Numbered from the stretch's first letter, positions 43,237 through 52,712 are shown. The stretch: 64,000 nt of DNA from Nitrospirota bacterium (GCA_029261155.1 JAJDBW010000010.1:1-64000), one strand, 5' to 3'. A program made the numbers and translations. Notes: generated from the letters alone by a model not told the origin.

Positions 43237-44229
43237 GTGAAGATACTGATCGTCCGTGTAGGCCGAACGGGTGACATGGTGATGACGACACCGGGCATTT
43301 CGGCCCTGCTTCGTTACTATCCAGATGCCGAGTTCACAGTACTGACCAGCCCCGAAGGCAACAGGGTATTGGGCGATTTTAGCCCTCGCATCACCTCGAT
43401 CTGGGTTTACGATTGGAAGCCCCGAGTCTCTCTTTTCGAGCGATCGACGCTCCGTGAAAGGATTGCCTCAGCAGGGTTTGACCACATCTATTGCTTTGAA
43501 TATAAACCTCGATACTATCGTCTCTTTCGCACCTCGCAGGCCCAGGTACACGGATTACGCCAGCTTAAAGACGAGAAGCATTACGCCCAATTGTGCCTGG
43601 ACTTGGTTTCAAATGGGCTTGGATCTGCTTCTAGGCCTTTTCCCTTATTCTTGCCGGTTAGCGCTGAGGCCGAAGAAAAAAACAAGGCTTATCTCGCCCA
43701 GAACGGCATTGGCGAAACGACGAAGCTCTTGGCCATCCATCCAACCTATTATGCGATCGGAAAACGTTTCGGGCCCTCGAAGCATAAAAAAAATAAACAC
43801 TGGCCGGCCGAATCTTACGGCACTTTGTGCGATCGATTACATCTCCATGCCAAAGCGCTGGGGCTCGACCTTAGAATCGTAATGAACTTGATGCCGGAGG
43901 AAAGGGCCATGGGGGAGAAGGTCCTTGCCTGTAGCCGAGGCAGTGTCGAACTGCTCTTGCCAGAGCCGGACTTTCAAGTCTACAAAGCTTTCCTGAGGCG
44001 GGCTGATTTGTTGGTGGCGCCGGATACCGGTCCCATGCACCTTGCCGCTGCGCTCGGGACACCGGTTGTCGCGCTCTTTTCCGGAAAAAACCCGGAAGAC
44101 TGTGGGCCTTTCGTTCCTGAGGCCCGCCGCCGCATTCTACGCGCGGAGTTGACTGAGTCTCCGGAGCAGGGTATTGCGGCCATCGGCGTTGAGCCTGTTT
44201 ATGCGGCCTGCCTCTCACTGCTCACTTAG
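43237..44229 (+). CDS. GT9 heptosyltransferase-family protein
   Basis: This 330-residue GT-B transferase begins with a GTG four bases after DUF6165. KILIVRVGRTGDMVMTTPGI is the GT9 N-terminal strand and loop. LLAIHPTYYAIGKRFGPSKH then KKNKHWPAESYG, and VAPDTGPMHLAAALGTPVVA with FSGKNPEDCGP, form the donor domain. It is a distant relative of WaaF/WaaC rather than an orthologue, so another heptose or hexose position is possible. Confidence 0.9.
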   Translation: MKILIVRVGRTGDMVMTTPGISALLRYYPDAEFTVLTSPEGNRVLGDFSPRITSIWVYDWKPRVSLFERSTLRERIASAGFDHIYCFEYKPRYYRLFRTSQAQVHGLRQLKDEKHYAQLCLDLVSNGLGSASRPFPLFLPVSAEAEEKNKAYLAQNGIGETTKLLAIHPTYYAIGKRFGPSKHKKNKHWPAESYGTLCDRLHLHAKALGLDLRIVMNLMPEERAMGEKVLACSRGSVELLLPEPDFQVYKAFLRRADLLVAPDTGPMHLAAALGTPVVALFSGKNPEDCGPFVPEARRRILRAELTESPEQGIAAIGVEPVYAACLSLLT

Positions 44230-44286
44230 TTTTTCCGGATTTTTGGAAGGGAAACCCGATTTCATTAGTAAACTTCATGGATCTGC

Positions 44287-45048
44287 ATGATGTCTAAAAT
44301 CAGCGCCTGTATTATTTCTTATAACGAAGAAAAAAAGATCGCGGATTGCCTTGAGAGCCTCGAAGGCATAGTCGACGAAATTGTGCTCGTCGATTCCAAC
44401 AGCACAGACAAAACGATCGAAATCGCGTCGTCTTATACGGACAAGATCTATCGGCAAGATTTTTTAGGCTATGTCGACCAGAAAAATCTTGCGGTCGAAA
44501 AGGCGAGTCACGATTGGATTTTAAGCCTCGATTGCGATGAACGATTGTCGAGCGAACTCCGGCAGTCGATCGAAGGAGTGAAAGACCGTATCGATGCCTA
44601 CGATGCCTACACGATGAACCGTAAGACCTACTATGTTTACCGCTGGTTGAATCATTGCTGGTATCCCGACCGCAAGGTCCGCCTCTTTAACAAGCGGCAG
44701 GCCAAGTGGGTGGGTCTTAATCTGCACGAGAAAGTGGGGGTCGGCACGGGCAACACCCATTGGTTGGCGGGCGATATACTCCACTATTCCTTCGATACCC
44801 TTTCGGACCACCTACAAACCCTCGATCGCTTTACGGAGATTGGCGCGGAAGAGATCCTTCAACGCGGAGAAAGGGTGAGCATTGTCTCACCGCTTGCGCA
44901 TGGGGCCTGGACCTTTTTTAGTCTGTATTTTCTGCGTCGGGGTTTATTAGACGGCTTTGCCGGATTGATGGTTTCGGTCTTGTCGTTTACGCATGTCTTT
45001 GTGAAATACAGCAAGGTTATCGTGCGGCGACGTCGGCACGACAATTAG
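44287..45048 (+). CDS. Glycosyltransferase family 2 (WaaE/KdtX-like)
   Basis: This 253-residue GT-A transferase has the family opening ISACIISYNEEKKIADCLES, then VDEIVLVDSNSTDKTIEIAS and the DxD-like DWILSLDCDERLSSEL. The later part, YRWLNHCWYPDRKVRLFNKR with LHEKVGVG, is typical of LPS beta-1,4-glucosyltransferase WaaE/KdtX, which adds glucose to the first heptose. A hydrophobic C-terminal helix ends the protein. Two adjacent ATGs open it (44287 and 44290). Confidence 0.9.
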   Translation: MMSKISACIISYNEEKKIADCLESLEGIVDEIVLVDSNSTDKTIEIASSYTDKIYRQDFLGYVDQKNLAVEKASHDWILSLDCDERLSSELRQSIEGVKDRIDAYDAYTMNRKTYYVYRWLNHCWYPDRKVRLFNKRQAKWVGLNLHEKVGVGTGNTHWLAGDILHYSFDTLSDHLQTLDRFTEIGAEEILQRGERVSIVSPLAHGAWTFFSLYFLRRGLLDGFAGLMVSVLSFTHVFVKYSKVIVRRRRHDN

Positions 45049-45057
45049 GAGGAGGTA

Positions 45058-46131
45058 CTACGAACTTTGGCGCTTGCCTAAATCGTTTCCGGTTATTTTT
45101 TTTGCCTTTCGTATTCCATCCATAAGCCGAGCGGCGGCGGCAAACGCGGTCTCCACCTCGACTTCAGTGCCGTCCAAACGATAGACGATGTCATGCAGGC
45201 CGTATCGCGGCCAATAGCGAAAGGGCTGCGTGCTGCCCTTGCCGGTCCCGAAAAAGAGGCACAAGGTGGGGGTTTGAACAGCGATGCCGACATGGCGAAT
45301 GCCGGTGTCATTCGAAATTAATAAATCCGCACCTTTAATGAACGCGAGGGTTTCTTCGAGCTTGTCGATTTGAATGCTTTTGATGTTTCCCTTTTCTTCG
45401 TTGCCTTCAAGGAGTTCCGAAATCGATTCCCAATCGCCGATTCCCTTTAAAATGATATGGTCATGCGCCGGATAGGCCCCGGACATCTCGGCAATGAGTT
45501 GTTTGAATTTTTGCAAAGACCAACGTTTCGCGTCGGTCGAGGCGCCTGTAAAATAGACGAGGTAGGGCCTCTCGCACGGAGGGGCTGAGGGCTGAAGATG
45601 AAAATCGGGTGGATGCGCTGTCCGAATTCCCAGAAGTTGAAGCATATGGAGCAAGAGTTCGGCTTCGAAAACGAAATCGGAACGCAAGATTGTTGCATCA
45701 TAAACGAGATAGCGATAGATCGTTTTATAAGGAAAGCCGATTTTTAATTGGGCCTTGTTCAGCAAGCAAAGCAGCAGGGATCGTGAAGTGTCGGCCAGAT
45801 CGAAGATAATGTCGTGATCACCCAAGTCCTGTAGGTTTTCTATTTTCTTTTTTAAGGAGAGGTGGTCGTTGCCCTTTCGATAGACGATGTGAACACGATC
45901 AACGAGATCTTCCGGGGCGCCGCGCGTATAATGATCGAGGACACTTAATGTGATTTTTGCCTTGGGAAAGGCCTTTCTGAGTTCGAACAAAAAAGGACGC
46001 GTGAGCAACATGTCGCCAAGGGCTGTGTGCCGAATAACGGCAATCGATCGAAGGGCTTCCGGATTGAGGTGCTTGATAGCCGCCCATCCTTTTTTAGAAG
46101 CCCATGCCCCTTTTTTAAACCAAAATCGCAT
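45058..46131 (-). CDS. GT9 heptosyltransferase-family protein, antisense to the cluster
   Basis: This 357-residue GT9 enzyme contains RSIAVIRHTALGDMLLTRPF, LVYFTGASTDAKRWSLQKFK and LISNDTGIRHVGIAVQTPTL with FFGTGKGSTQP. A ribosome site, GAGGT, lies just before the ATG at 46131. It faces the GT2 gene tail-to-tail and follows a methyltransferase gene on the same strand, giving a small reversed pair inside the cluster. A perfect palindrome AAGAAAACGTTTTCTT lies 18 bases upstream of its start and may regulate it. Confidence 0.9.
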   Translation of the reverse strand: MRFWFKKGAWASKKGWAAIKHLNPEALRSIAVIRHTALGDMLLTRPFLFELRKAFPKAKITLSVLDHYTRGAPEDLVDRVHIVYRKGNDHLSLKKKIENLQDLGDHDIIFDLADTSRSLLLCLLNKAQLKIGFPYKTIYRYLVYDATILRSDFVFEAELLLHMLQLLGIRTAHPPDFHLQPSAPPCERPYLVYFTGASTDAKRWSLQKFKQLIAEMSGAYPAHDHIILKGIGDWESISELLEGNEEKGNIKSIQIDKLEETLAFIKGADLLISNDTGIRHVGIAVQTPTLCLFFGTGKGSTQPFRYWPRYGLHDIVYRLDGTEVEVETAFAAAARLMDGIRKAKKITGNDLGKRQSS

Positions 46132-46149
46132 GTAACCTCACATAGTTCA

Positions 46150-46165
46150 AAGAAAACGTTTTCTT
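46150..46165. promoter_or_regulatory. 16-bp perfect palindrome AAGAAAACGTTTTCTT
   Basis: It is centred on CG, like LacI-family operators, and is placed between the methyltransferase and the GT9 gene on the minus strand. No LacI-type regulator is in the window, so the role is speculative. Confidence 0.35.
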
Positions 46166-46223
46166 CCTGTCTTAAACACAATGTACTATTTTGGATTGAG
46201 CACAAGATGATGTTGAGTAAAGT

Positions 46224-46736
46224 TCAGGAACTTTTTTTAACGCTCAGATTCCATGTAATATTCCCTGGTCGAAAAATAAAGCACCAACTTTTTTCATATT
46301 GTCTTTTGCTTATACTGAATATCATTCTTCCGATGAAGCTTCCGGGCGATCCTGGGAAACTGAGCTTGATTCGATCTAGTGTGAATCCGCCAAATTTAAA
46401 ATGGGTCGGATTGTCGCAGTAATCGTCGATTGAAAAAACGGATAAATGTTGTATGTGAGTAGGATCTAGCCATGAATTAAAACTCGCGAAATGAGGCGTT
46501 ACGATGGTTATTTTTGCGCCGTCTGCGCACACTCGGTTAATTTCGCGAAGAAAATGGGTAACATCCTTCAAGTGTTCGATGATGTGTTCCGCGATCAACT
46601 CATCGATCACATTGTCGGAGAAAGGGAGGTTGCCGTTTAAATCGCACTTCACGTCTGCCCCCTTGCATTTGAACAGATCTAAGCCAATAAAGCCTTCAAT
46701 CCTCTGGTCTCCGCATCCTAATAGGAGTTTTGACAC
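46224..46736 (-). CDS. SAM-dependent class I methyltransferase
   Basis: This 170-residue methyltransferase has SAM motif I at KLLLGCGDQRIEGFIGLDLF and the post-motif acidic turn ADVKCDLNGNLPFSDNVIDE, followed by IIEHLKDVTHFLREINRVCA, of the Methyltransf_11 type found in surface-polysaccharide clusters. The GTG start behind GAGGGG is chosen. The 3' half is lower in GC than its neighbours. The target (a sugar or small carbohydrate unit) is unknown. Confidence 0.82.
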   Translation of the reverse strand: MSKLLLGCGDQRIEGFIGLDLFKCKGADVKCDLNGNLPFSDNVIDELIAEHIIEHLKDVTHFLREINRVCADGAKITIVTPHFASFNSWLDPTHIQHLSVFSIDDYCDNPTHFKFGGFTLDRIKLSFPGSPGSFIGRMIFSISKRQYEKSWCFIFRPGNITWNLSVKKSS

Positions 46737-46995
46737 CGCTTCCCCTCGCTTGCTGGGTGCATATGTTTTGTTTTTGCATACGCAGCACTTTTCGTTGAGG
46801 GTTTTTTACGCTAAGCAGATCGGATTAGTCAATTTATCCTGGCTGCGCCAGCGGCTTTGCGTCTTGAGAGATCCCTTAAAAATAGAACCTAGGCCAGAAA
46901 GGTCATTATAATGCGAAACATTTTGGCTAGTCTTCGCAGGCATATTTTGTTAAAGTGCTAGCCTCGATTATAAGCATGAAGGAGCGTGGGCGGAC

Positions 46996-47940
46996 ATGAT
47001 CATTGTGACTGGCGGAGCCGGATTTATTGGAAGCAATCTCATTAAAGGCTTAAACGCGAGCGGGCGCAGCGATGTGCTTGTCGTCGACAATCTAACAAAA
47101 GGAGAAAAATTTCGAAACCTTGTCGATCTCGATTTTCTGGATTATATCGACAAGGACGATTTTTTAGACGACATTCTATCCGGTCAGCCCTTTCCCGAAG
47201 CCATCGACGCCATCTTCCACCAAGGGGCTTGTTCCACGACGACCGAATGGGACGGCCGCTACATGCTCCAAAACAACTACGATTATTCGAAAGATCTCTT
47301 GCGCTATGCTTTGGAACGCGAGATTCCTTTTCTCTATGCCTCTTCTGCGGCGACTTACGGTGCCGGGACGACTTTTGTCGAGGAACGCGGTAACGAATCG
47401 CCCTTGAACGTCTACGGTTACTCTAAGTTTTTGTTCGATCAATACGTCCGTCGCCTGCTTCCGGAGGCGAAGACCCAGATTGCCGGCATGCGCTATTTCA
47501 ATGTCTACGGGCCGCGGGAGACCCACAAGGAAGGCATGGCGAGCGTGGCATTTCACTTTGATCGGCAATTACGAGAAACAGGAAAGATCAAGCTTTTCGA
47601 AGGAAGCGGGGGCTATGCCCAAGGCGAGCAACGGCGCGATTTTATCTTTGTGGACGATGCGGTTGCGGTGAATCTGTGGTTTTTTAAACATCCCGAAGCC
47701 TCGGGCATCTTCAATGTCGGGACGGGACGGAGCCAGACTTTTAATGAGGTGGCCCGTGCCGTCATCGCCTGGCATGGCCGAGGGCAAATCGAATACATTC
47801 CCTTCCCGGAAAAGCTGCGCGCCGCCTATCAGAGCTTTACGGAGGCCGACCTGAGTGTCCTTCGTAAAGCCGGATATTCCTCCGCCTTTAAAACGGTTGA
47901 AGAAGGGGTGAAAGACTACATGGCCTGGCTCAATGCCTAG
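46996..47940 (+). CDS. hldD: ADP-L-glycero-D-manno-heptose 6-epimerase
   Basis: This 314-residue SDR enzyme performs the last step in making the heptose donor. [40 protein letters not shown] (a specific HldD signature), [27 protein letters not shown] with Tyr/Lys, and [20 protein letters not shown] are clear. It supplies the GT9 enzymes of this region and complements the GmhB half of the fusion. HldE or GmhA homologues are not seen in the window. GGAGCG precedes the ATG. Confidence 0.96.
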   Translation: MIIVTGGAGFIGSNLIKGLNASGRSDVLVVDNLTKGEKFRNLVDLDFLDYIDKDDFLDDILSGQPFPEAIDAIFHQGACSTTTEWDGRYMLQNNYDYSKDLLRYALEREIPFLYASSAATYGAGTTFVEERGNESPLNVYGYSKFLFDQYVRRLLPEAKTQIAGMRYFNVYGPRETHKEGMASVAFHFDRQLRETGKIKLFEGSGGYAQGEQRRDFIFVDDAVAVNLWFFKHPEASGIFNVGTGRSQTFNEVARAVIAWHGRGQIEYIPFPEKLRAAYQSFTEADLSVLRKAGYSSAFKTVEEGVKDYMAWLNA

Positions 47941-47979
47941 GCCCTCGATGAGGGGCCTGCGCTGCCCGTCTCTCTGTGT

Positions 47980-48474
47980 TTACCGATAATTCACGAACTG
48001 AAAATCAATCCCAAAATCCTGAGATGTGAGTAATTGAATCACTTCCTGGAGATCGTCCTTGCTTTTTCCGGTAACACGCAACTGATCGCCTTGTATTTGG
48101 GCCTGCACCTTTAGCTTTTTGTCTCGAATTGCCTTACTCACGACCTTGGCCTTTTCTTGCGAGATGCCTTGTTGTAGGGTAATCCGCTGACGGGCCTTGC
48201 CGCCGAGGGCTTGTTCTATCTTTTGATATTCAAGTGATTTAAGCGAAATGCCCCGTTTAACCAATTTCGATTGAAGGATGTCGATGACGGCCTTGAGCTT
48301 GAATTCGTCATCGGAGGAAACGACGAGCTCTTTATCCTCTTCTAGTTTGATTTCGCTCTTCGTGCCTTTTAAGTCATAGCGTTGGCGGAGTTCTTTGGTC
48401 GCCGTTTCGACAGCATTTTTTACCTCTTGGATATCGACCTTCGATACGATGTCGAAAGAACTGCTGGATGCCAT
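47980..48474 (-). CDS. yajQ: YajQ-family (UPF0234) nucleotide-binding protein
   Basis: This 164-residue protein has two ferredoxin-like domains. [20 protein letters not shown], then [18 protein letters not shown], and [20 protein letters not shown] with [15 protein letters not shown] are the family blocks. Members bind cyclic di-GMP or tRNA/GTP in some species, with regulatory effects that vary. It is convergent with hldD, lies alone, and ends the envelope region. It is complete and of normal length. Confidence 0.95.
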   Translation of the reverse strand: MASSSSFDIVSKVDIQEVKNAVETATKELRQRYDLKGTKSEIKLEEDKELVVSSDDEFKLKAVIDILQSKLVKRGISLKSLEYQKIEQALGGKARQRITLQQGISQEKAKVVSKAIRDKKLKVQAQIQGDQLRVTGKSKDDLQEVIQLLTSQDFGIDFQFVNYR

Positions 48475-48713
48475 ACGGACCTCCTATCAAGTTGTGAATA
48501 CTGAAAATGCACCCTAGTCTGCTACAAGTCCATGGCGTGTTTCAAGCCTTGTTTATAAAAAGATCGAAATTGGACGAAGGGGGTCGTTCGAATTGAGCTT
48601 GGGGGCCTCGGGCGATTTTAAGAGACGATACAATACTGTCCTCCGGTTTAGGTTTTGGTTGATGATCCGAGGAAGGGGGCGAAGGCCTCAATCAATTTGA
48701 TGAAGGTTCTCCC

Positions 48714-49391
48714 ATGATCCCGCTTAAAGACGATCTGCCCACCCAGCATTTTCCTTGGGTCACGATTACGCTCATTGTCGCAAATATCGCCGTTTTTTTG
48801 CATGAGCTTTCTCTGGGTCCCCAAGTGGAGCAGGTTTTTTTTAGGTATGGGGCCATTCCCTTCGAACTGATGCACGGCATCGCCGTGGGGGATCGGCCCT
48901 TCCCTATTGGCGCGACCGTGCTCACTTCCATGTTCGTTCACGGCGGCTTTTTTCATGTGGGTGGGAACATGCTCTATCTTTGGATTTTTGGGAACAACAT
49001 TGAAGATGTGATGGGTCACCGGCGTTTTATCGTCTTTTATCTGCTCTGTGGTGCGATCGCTGCCTATTCCCATGCCTACATCGCGCCCGATTCAAAATTG
49101 CCGATGGTCGGCGCGAGCGGCGCCGTTTCTGGGATTTTGGGCGCCTATCTGCTGCTTTTTCCCCGGGCAAAGGTGCTGACCCTTGTTCCGCTTTTTATTT
49201 TTATCCAGATCATCCGAATCCCGGCAGTTTTCGTCCTAGGTTTTTGGATTGTCGCGCAGGTGTTCAACGGATTCTTGGGAAATCAAAGTGGCATTGCCTG
49301 GTTTGCCCATATTGGAGGCTTCATCGCGGGAATGGTTTTGATCTTTTTTTTCAGAAAAGCGCAACCGCGCCGACGGCGTGTTCTTTCTTGA
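48714..49391 (+). CDS. Rhomboid-family intramembrane serine protease
   Basis: This 225-residue membrane protein has six predicted helices. The catalytic serine lies in PMVGASGAVSGILGAYL (Ser135), and the histidine of the dyad is in GIAWFAHIGGFIAG (His199). VHGGFFHVGGNMLYLWIFGN, with the HxxxN oxyanion residues, completes the site. It cleaves transmembrane substrates; the target is unknown. The ATG at 48714 is 239 bases past yajQ, and the gene reads toward the ACL operon but is separated by its promoter. Confidence 0.94.
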   Translation: MIPLKDDLPTQHFPWVTITLIVANIAVFLHELSLGPQVEQVFFRYGAIPFELMHGIAVGDRPFPIGATVLTSMFVHGGFFHVGGNMLYLWIFGNNIEDVMGHRRFIVFYLLCGAIAAYSHAYIAPDSKLPMVGASGAVSGILGAYLLLFPRAKVLTLVPLFIFIQIIRIPAVFVLGFWIVAQVFNGFLGNQSGIAWFAHIGGFIAGMVLIFFFRKAQPRRRRVLS

Positions 49392-49459
49392 AATTGGGCT
49401 TTTTTTTAGGCACAGTCTTTCGAAAAGTCATTGAAAAGTCCGCTGAATAAGAAAAATCA

Positions 49460-49489
49460 TTGACAAGCTAGGCGCTAGCTCTTTAAAAT
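49460..49489 (+). promoter_or_regulatory. Promoter of the rTCA operon with a palindrome in the spacer
   Basis: TTGACA (49460-49465) and TAAAAT (49484-49489) are 18 bases apart, about 90 bases before the aclB ATG. Inside the spacer lies AGCTAG-GCG-CTAGCT (49466-49480), a perfect six-base inverted repeat filling most of the space between the two boxes, where a bound repressor would block RNA polymerase. Directly downstream, CGCGGTTTTGTAAACTGCG is a weaker imperfect dyad. Confidence 0.65.
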
Positions 49490-49579
49490 TGCGCGGTTTT
49501 GTAAACTGCGTTTATTTTCTTGAATATTTACAGGATTTTAGTCAAGGTTTCCTGTAATCAAAATTTGCGGAGGCAGGAT

Positions 49580-50785
49580 ATGGCAAAGGTACTTGAGGGG
49601 CCCGGAATGGGACTCCTTGCGAAATGGGGGATGCCCGTCCCGCATTATGTGGTGATTACAGAAGCGGCCCAGCTCGATGCGCTGGCCAAAGCGAATCCTT
49701 GGTTGATTGAGTCGAAACTGGTGGCGAAGGCGCATGAAGCGATCGGTTCTCGGATGAAGTTAGGCCTGGTTAAAGTGGGGCTGGATTTAGATGGGGCCCG
49801 AGAAGCCGCGAAAGAAATGCTTGGAAAGGCCGTTTCCGAAGTGACGATCTCTCAGGTCATTATCTCCGAGATGGTCGATCACCAAGATGAATATTATATT
49901 GCGGCCCAATCAACCCGCGAAGGCGCCGAGCTCCTCCTGGCATCGATGGGCGGCATCGAAGTGGAAGCGAATTGGGAGAAGGTTAGAAAACTGGCGATCT
50001 CCTTGGGAAGCGAACCGACAGGGACGGAATTGGAAAAATTGGCCAAGGATGCCGGATTCGAGGGTGATTTGGTCGGCAAGGTGGCGCAATTCGCCGCAAA
50101 ACTCTATCGTTGTTTGGACGAGGAAGACGGGACCTATCTGGAAGTCAACCCGCTCGTTCTCCGGGCCTCAAATGGCGAACTCACGGCCTTGGATGCGGTG
50201 ACCATGGTGGATGCCGATGCCCGCTTCCGCCATCCCGATTGGAATTTCACCTTTGCCTCCGAATTCGGCCGGCCCTATTCCGATAACGAAAAGGCGATCC
50301 TGGAAATCGACACCCGCGTGAAGGGCTCAGTGAAGTTTATCGAAATCCCCGGCGGCGACACGGCCCTCCTTCCGGCGGGCGGTGGGGCTTCTGTTTATTA
50401 TTCGGACGCCGTATTGGCCATGGGGGGGACTTTGGCCAACTACGCGGAATATTCCGGCGATCCGCCCGACTGGGCCGTCGAGGCCCTTACCGAAAAAGTC
50501 TGTTCGCTCAAGGGCATCAAACGCATTATTGTTGGCGGTGCCATCGCAAATTTCACCAATGTCAAAAAGACCTTTTCCGGCATCATCAAGGGTTTCCGAA
50601 AGGCCAAGGCCGAAGGAAAAATGGAAGGGGTTTCTATTTGGGTTCGGCGCGGCGGCCCTTTCGAAAAAGAAGGGCTGGCGGCGATGAAAGTCCTTGAAAA
50701 CGAGGGGTTCGACATCCACGTCTACGACCGTTATACCCCCTTGACCGACATCGTTGACTATTCGATTAAAGGAGTGAGCGCATGA
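49580..50785 (+). CDS. aclB: ATP citrate lyase, beta (small) subunit
   Basis: This 401-residue subunit resembles succinyl-CoA synthetase beta with an ATP-grasp domain. With its partner it cleaves citrate, ATP and CoA to acetyl-CoA and oxaloacetate, the key rTCA step. MAKVLEGPGMGLLAKWGMPV, ATP-grasp strands such as VISEMVDHQDEYYIAAQSTR, TYLEVNPLVLR, and the C-terminal IPGGDTALLPAGGGASVYYS, then NYAEYSGDPPDWAVEALTEK, match AclB of Nitrospirae, Aquificae and Chlorobi. The ATG at 49580 follows GGAGGCAG; 20 further codons in frame upstream lack support. The stop overlaps aclA. Confidence 0.95.
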   Translation: MAKVLEGPGMGLLAKWGMPVPHYVVITEAAQLDALAKANPWLIESKLVAKAHEAIGSRMKLGLVKVGLDLDGAREAAKEMLGKAVSEVTISQVIISEMVDHQDEYYIAAQSTREGAELLLASMGGIEVEANWEKVRKLAISLGSEPTGTELEKLAKDAGFEGDLVGKVAQFAAKLYRCLDEEDGTYLEVNPLVLRASNGELTALDAVTMVDADARFRHPDWNFTFASEFGRPYSDNEKAILEIDTRVKGSVKFIEIPGGDTALLPAGGGASVYYSDAVLAMGGTLANYAEYSGDPPDWAVEALTEKVCSLKGIKRIIVGGAIANFTNVKKTFSGIIKGFRKAKAEGKMEGVSIWVRRGGPFEKEGLAAMKVLENEGFDIHVYDRYTPLTDIVDYSIKGVSA

Positions 50786-52599
50786 GTATCCTCACAAGCA
50801 AAGACACCCGCGTGGTGATTCAAGGTGGTCCGGCCGGCGTAAACGCCGCGCGCCGCATGGCGGAATTCTGTCACCTCAGCCGGATTCCATTCAACGTCTC
50901 CGCCTTTGTCTTTCCACCCGATGCGGGTAAAACGGTCGAAATCCCCTGTGGCAGCACGCTGGTTTCGGTACCGACCTTCAGCACTGTGGAAGAGGCGACC
51001 AAGGCCGACCCCGGTATCAATACCTCGCTGATTTACATTGGGCCCAGCCGGGCCTACGACGGCACCATGGAGGCCTTGAAAGATCCAAAAATTAAATTGG
51101 TATCGATGATTACCGAAGGCCTACCCGAAAAAGACGCCAAGAAGTTACGGATCGAATCCGAACGGCTGGGCAAAACGTTTAACGGCCCCTCATCCATCGG
51201 CATTATCTCGGCAGGGGAGGCGCGCTTGGGTGTCATCGGCGGCTCCTACGACAACCTCGTGCTTTGCAAACTGCATCGCCAGGGTTCCTTTGGGGTGATT
51301 ACCAAGTCGGGTGGGCTGTCCAACGAAATCATGTGGATCTGCAGCCAGTTCGCCAACGGGATCACCACGGCCATCGGCATCGGCGGAGACACTTATCCGG
51401 GCTCCGACTTTTCGACCTATCTTGAGATGTTCGAAAACGATCCCCAAACGCATGCCGTGGTCATGGTGGGTGAAATGGGAGGCGATCTCGAAGAAAAGGC
51501 TGCTGCATGGTTTGCCGCGAAGAAGCGCCGGATTCAGCTTATCGCCGTGGTCAGCGGCTATTGCCAGGAGGAATTGCCCAAGGGCATGAAGTTCGGCCAT
51601 GCCGGCGCAAAGGAAGGCCTGCACGGCGAAGGCTCGGCGCGGGCCAAGGCGGAGGCCCTTCAAAAAGCGGGTGCCCTCGTGCCGGCCACATTTGGTGGAT
51701 TGGGCCCGGCCATTAAAAAGACCTATGAAGCGCTCCTTGCCGGCGGCAAGCTGACGACGGTTGCTGAGGACGCAGTGCCTCAAAATCTACCGAAGACGAT
51801 TGAAGAGGCCATCGCCGACGGTGATGTCTTTGTCGAACCGCTGGTTAAATCCTCCATTTGCGACGACCGCGGCGACGAGCCCTATTACAGCGGCTATCCG
51901 GCTTCGGAACTGATCAACAAGGGCTACCAGATCCCCCACGTCATCGGCCTCCTGTGGGACAAACGTTTGATTACGCCAGTTGAATCGGAAATCGTCAAGC
52001 GCATTGTCATGCTTTCGGCCGATCATGGTCCTTGTGTTTCTGGCGCGCTGGTGACCATCATCGCGGCCTGCGCGGGCATTCAAATGGCCCAGTCGGTGGC
52101 GGCCGGGATGATTATGATCGGACCGCGCTTCGGCGGTGCCGTGACCGGTGCGGGGACTTGGTTTAAGTACGCGGTCGAAAACAAACTGAGTGTGGATGAC
52201 TTTCTCAGCTACATGAAGCAAAACGTGGGTCCCGTGCCGGGTATTGGCCATCGGGTGAAATCGCTTCGGAATCCGGACAAGCGGGTGAAAGAGCTGGTCA
52301 TTTTTGTGAAGTCGCAAAAAATTTCAACGCCGCATCTCGACTTCGCCCTTGCGGTGGAGGAAAAAACGACGGCAAAAAAAGACACCTTGATTTTGAACGT
52401 GGACGGCACGATGGCCGCCGTCTTGGTCGACCTGGGCTTTAAAGTTGAGGCCTTAAATGGTTTTTTTATTTTGTCCCGAACCATCGGTCTCATCGGTCAT
52501 TGGATCGACCAAAATCAGCAGGGCAGCCGTCTCATCCGGCTCTTTAAGTATTTGGCCAACTACGTTGCACCGAAAAAGAGAGAGGTGCCGCCGCTTTAA
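50782..52599 (+). CDS. aclA: ATP citrate lyase, alpha (large) subunit
   Basis: In this 605-residue subunit the first 350 residues resemble succinyl-CoA synthetase alpha, with CoA-binding strands and the phosphohistidine motif KFGHAGAKEG (His273). The C-terminal part is a citrate-synthase-like domain with SADHGPCVSGA (His415), GPRFGGAVTGAG and GIGHRVKS (His490). This split two-gene ATP citrate lyase is diagnostic for an rTCA autotroph, as opposed to the citryl-CoA synthetase/lyase variant. It is translationally coupled to aclB (ATGA). No citrate synthase gene is seen nearby. Confidence 0.96.
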   Translation: MSILTSKDTRVVIQGGPAGVNAARRMAEFCHLSRIPFNVSAFVFPPDAGKTVEIPCGSTLVSVPTFSTVEEATKADPGINTSLIYIGPSRAYDGTMEALKDPKIKLVSMITEGLPEKDAKKLRIESERLGKTFNGPSSIGIISAGEARLGVIGGSYDNLVLCKLHRQGSFGVITKSGGLSNEIMWICSQFANGITTAIGIGGDTYPGSDFSTYLEMFENDPQTHAVVMVGEMGGDLEEKAAAWFAAKKRRIQLIAVVSGYCQEELPKGMKFGHAGAKEGLHGEGSARAKAEALQKAGALVPATFGGLGPAIKKTYEALLAGGKLTTVAEDAVPQNLPKTIEEAIADGDVFVEPLVKSSICDDRGDEPYYSGYPASELINKGYQIPHVIGLLWDKRLITPVESEIVKRIVMLSADHGPCVSGALVTIIAACAGIQMAQSVAAGMIMIGPRFGGAVTGAGTWFKYAVENKLSVDDFLSYMKQNVGPVPGIGHRVKSLRNPDKRVKELVIFVKSQKISTPHLDFALAVEEKTTAKKDTLILNVDGTMAAVLVDLGFKVEALNGFFILSRTIGLIGHWIDQNQQGSRLIRLFKYLANYVAPKKREVPPL

Positions 52600-52621
52600 A
52601 CAACAGAAAACTTTAACAAAT

Positions 52622-52651
52622 TTGAATTCACGTCTATGCTTCGGTTACAAT
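52622..52651 (+). promoter_or_regulatory. Candidate promoter of the aconitase gene
   Basis: TTGAAT (52622-52627) and TACAAT (52646-52651) are separated by 18 bases in the 113-base gap between aclA and acn, so acn and the genes after it may be transcribed separately from aclBA. Confidence 0.5.
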
Positions 52652-52712
52652 GGTCACTTCCCGAAAAACCGTTTAAAGACCGAGGCATCGATCAGCCCAA
52701 AGGAGTGTCCAA

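Noticed and set aside
46504-46911. Plus-strand frame across the methyltransferase start and the gap before hldD
   Set aside because: Overlaps conserved SAM motif I on the other strand; no start signal or family match.
49580-52599. aclB-aclA as a second succinyl-CoA synthetase
   Set aside because: The large subunit has an added citrate-synthase domain with HGP and GIGHR motifs, which only ATP citrate lyase has.
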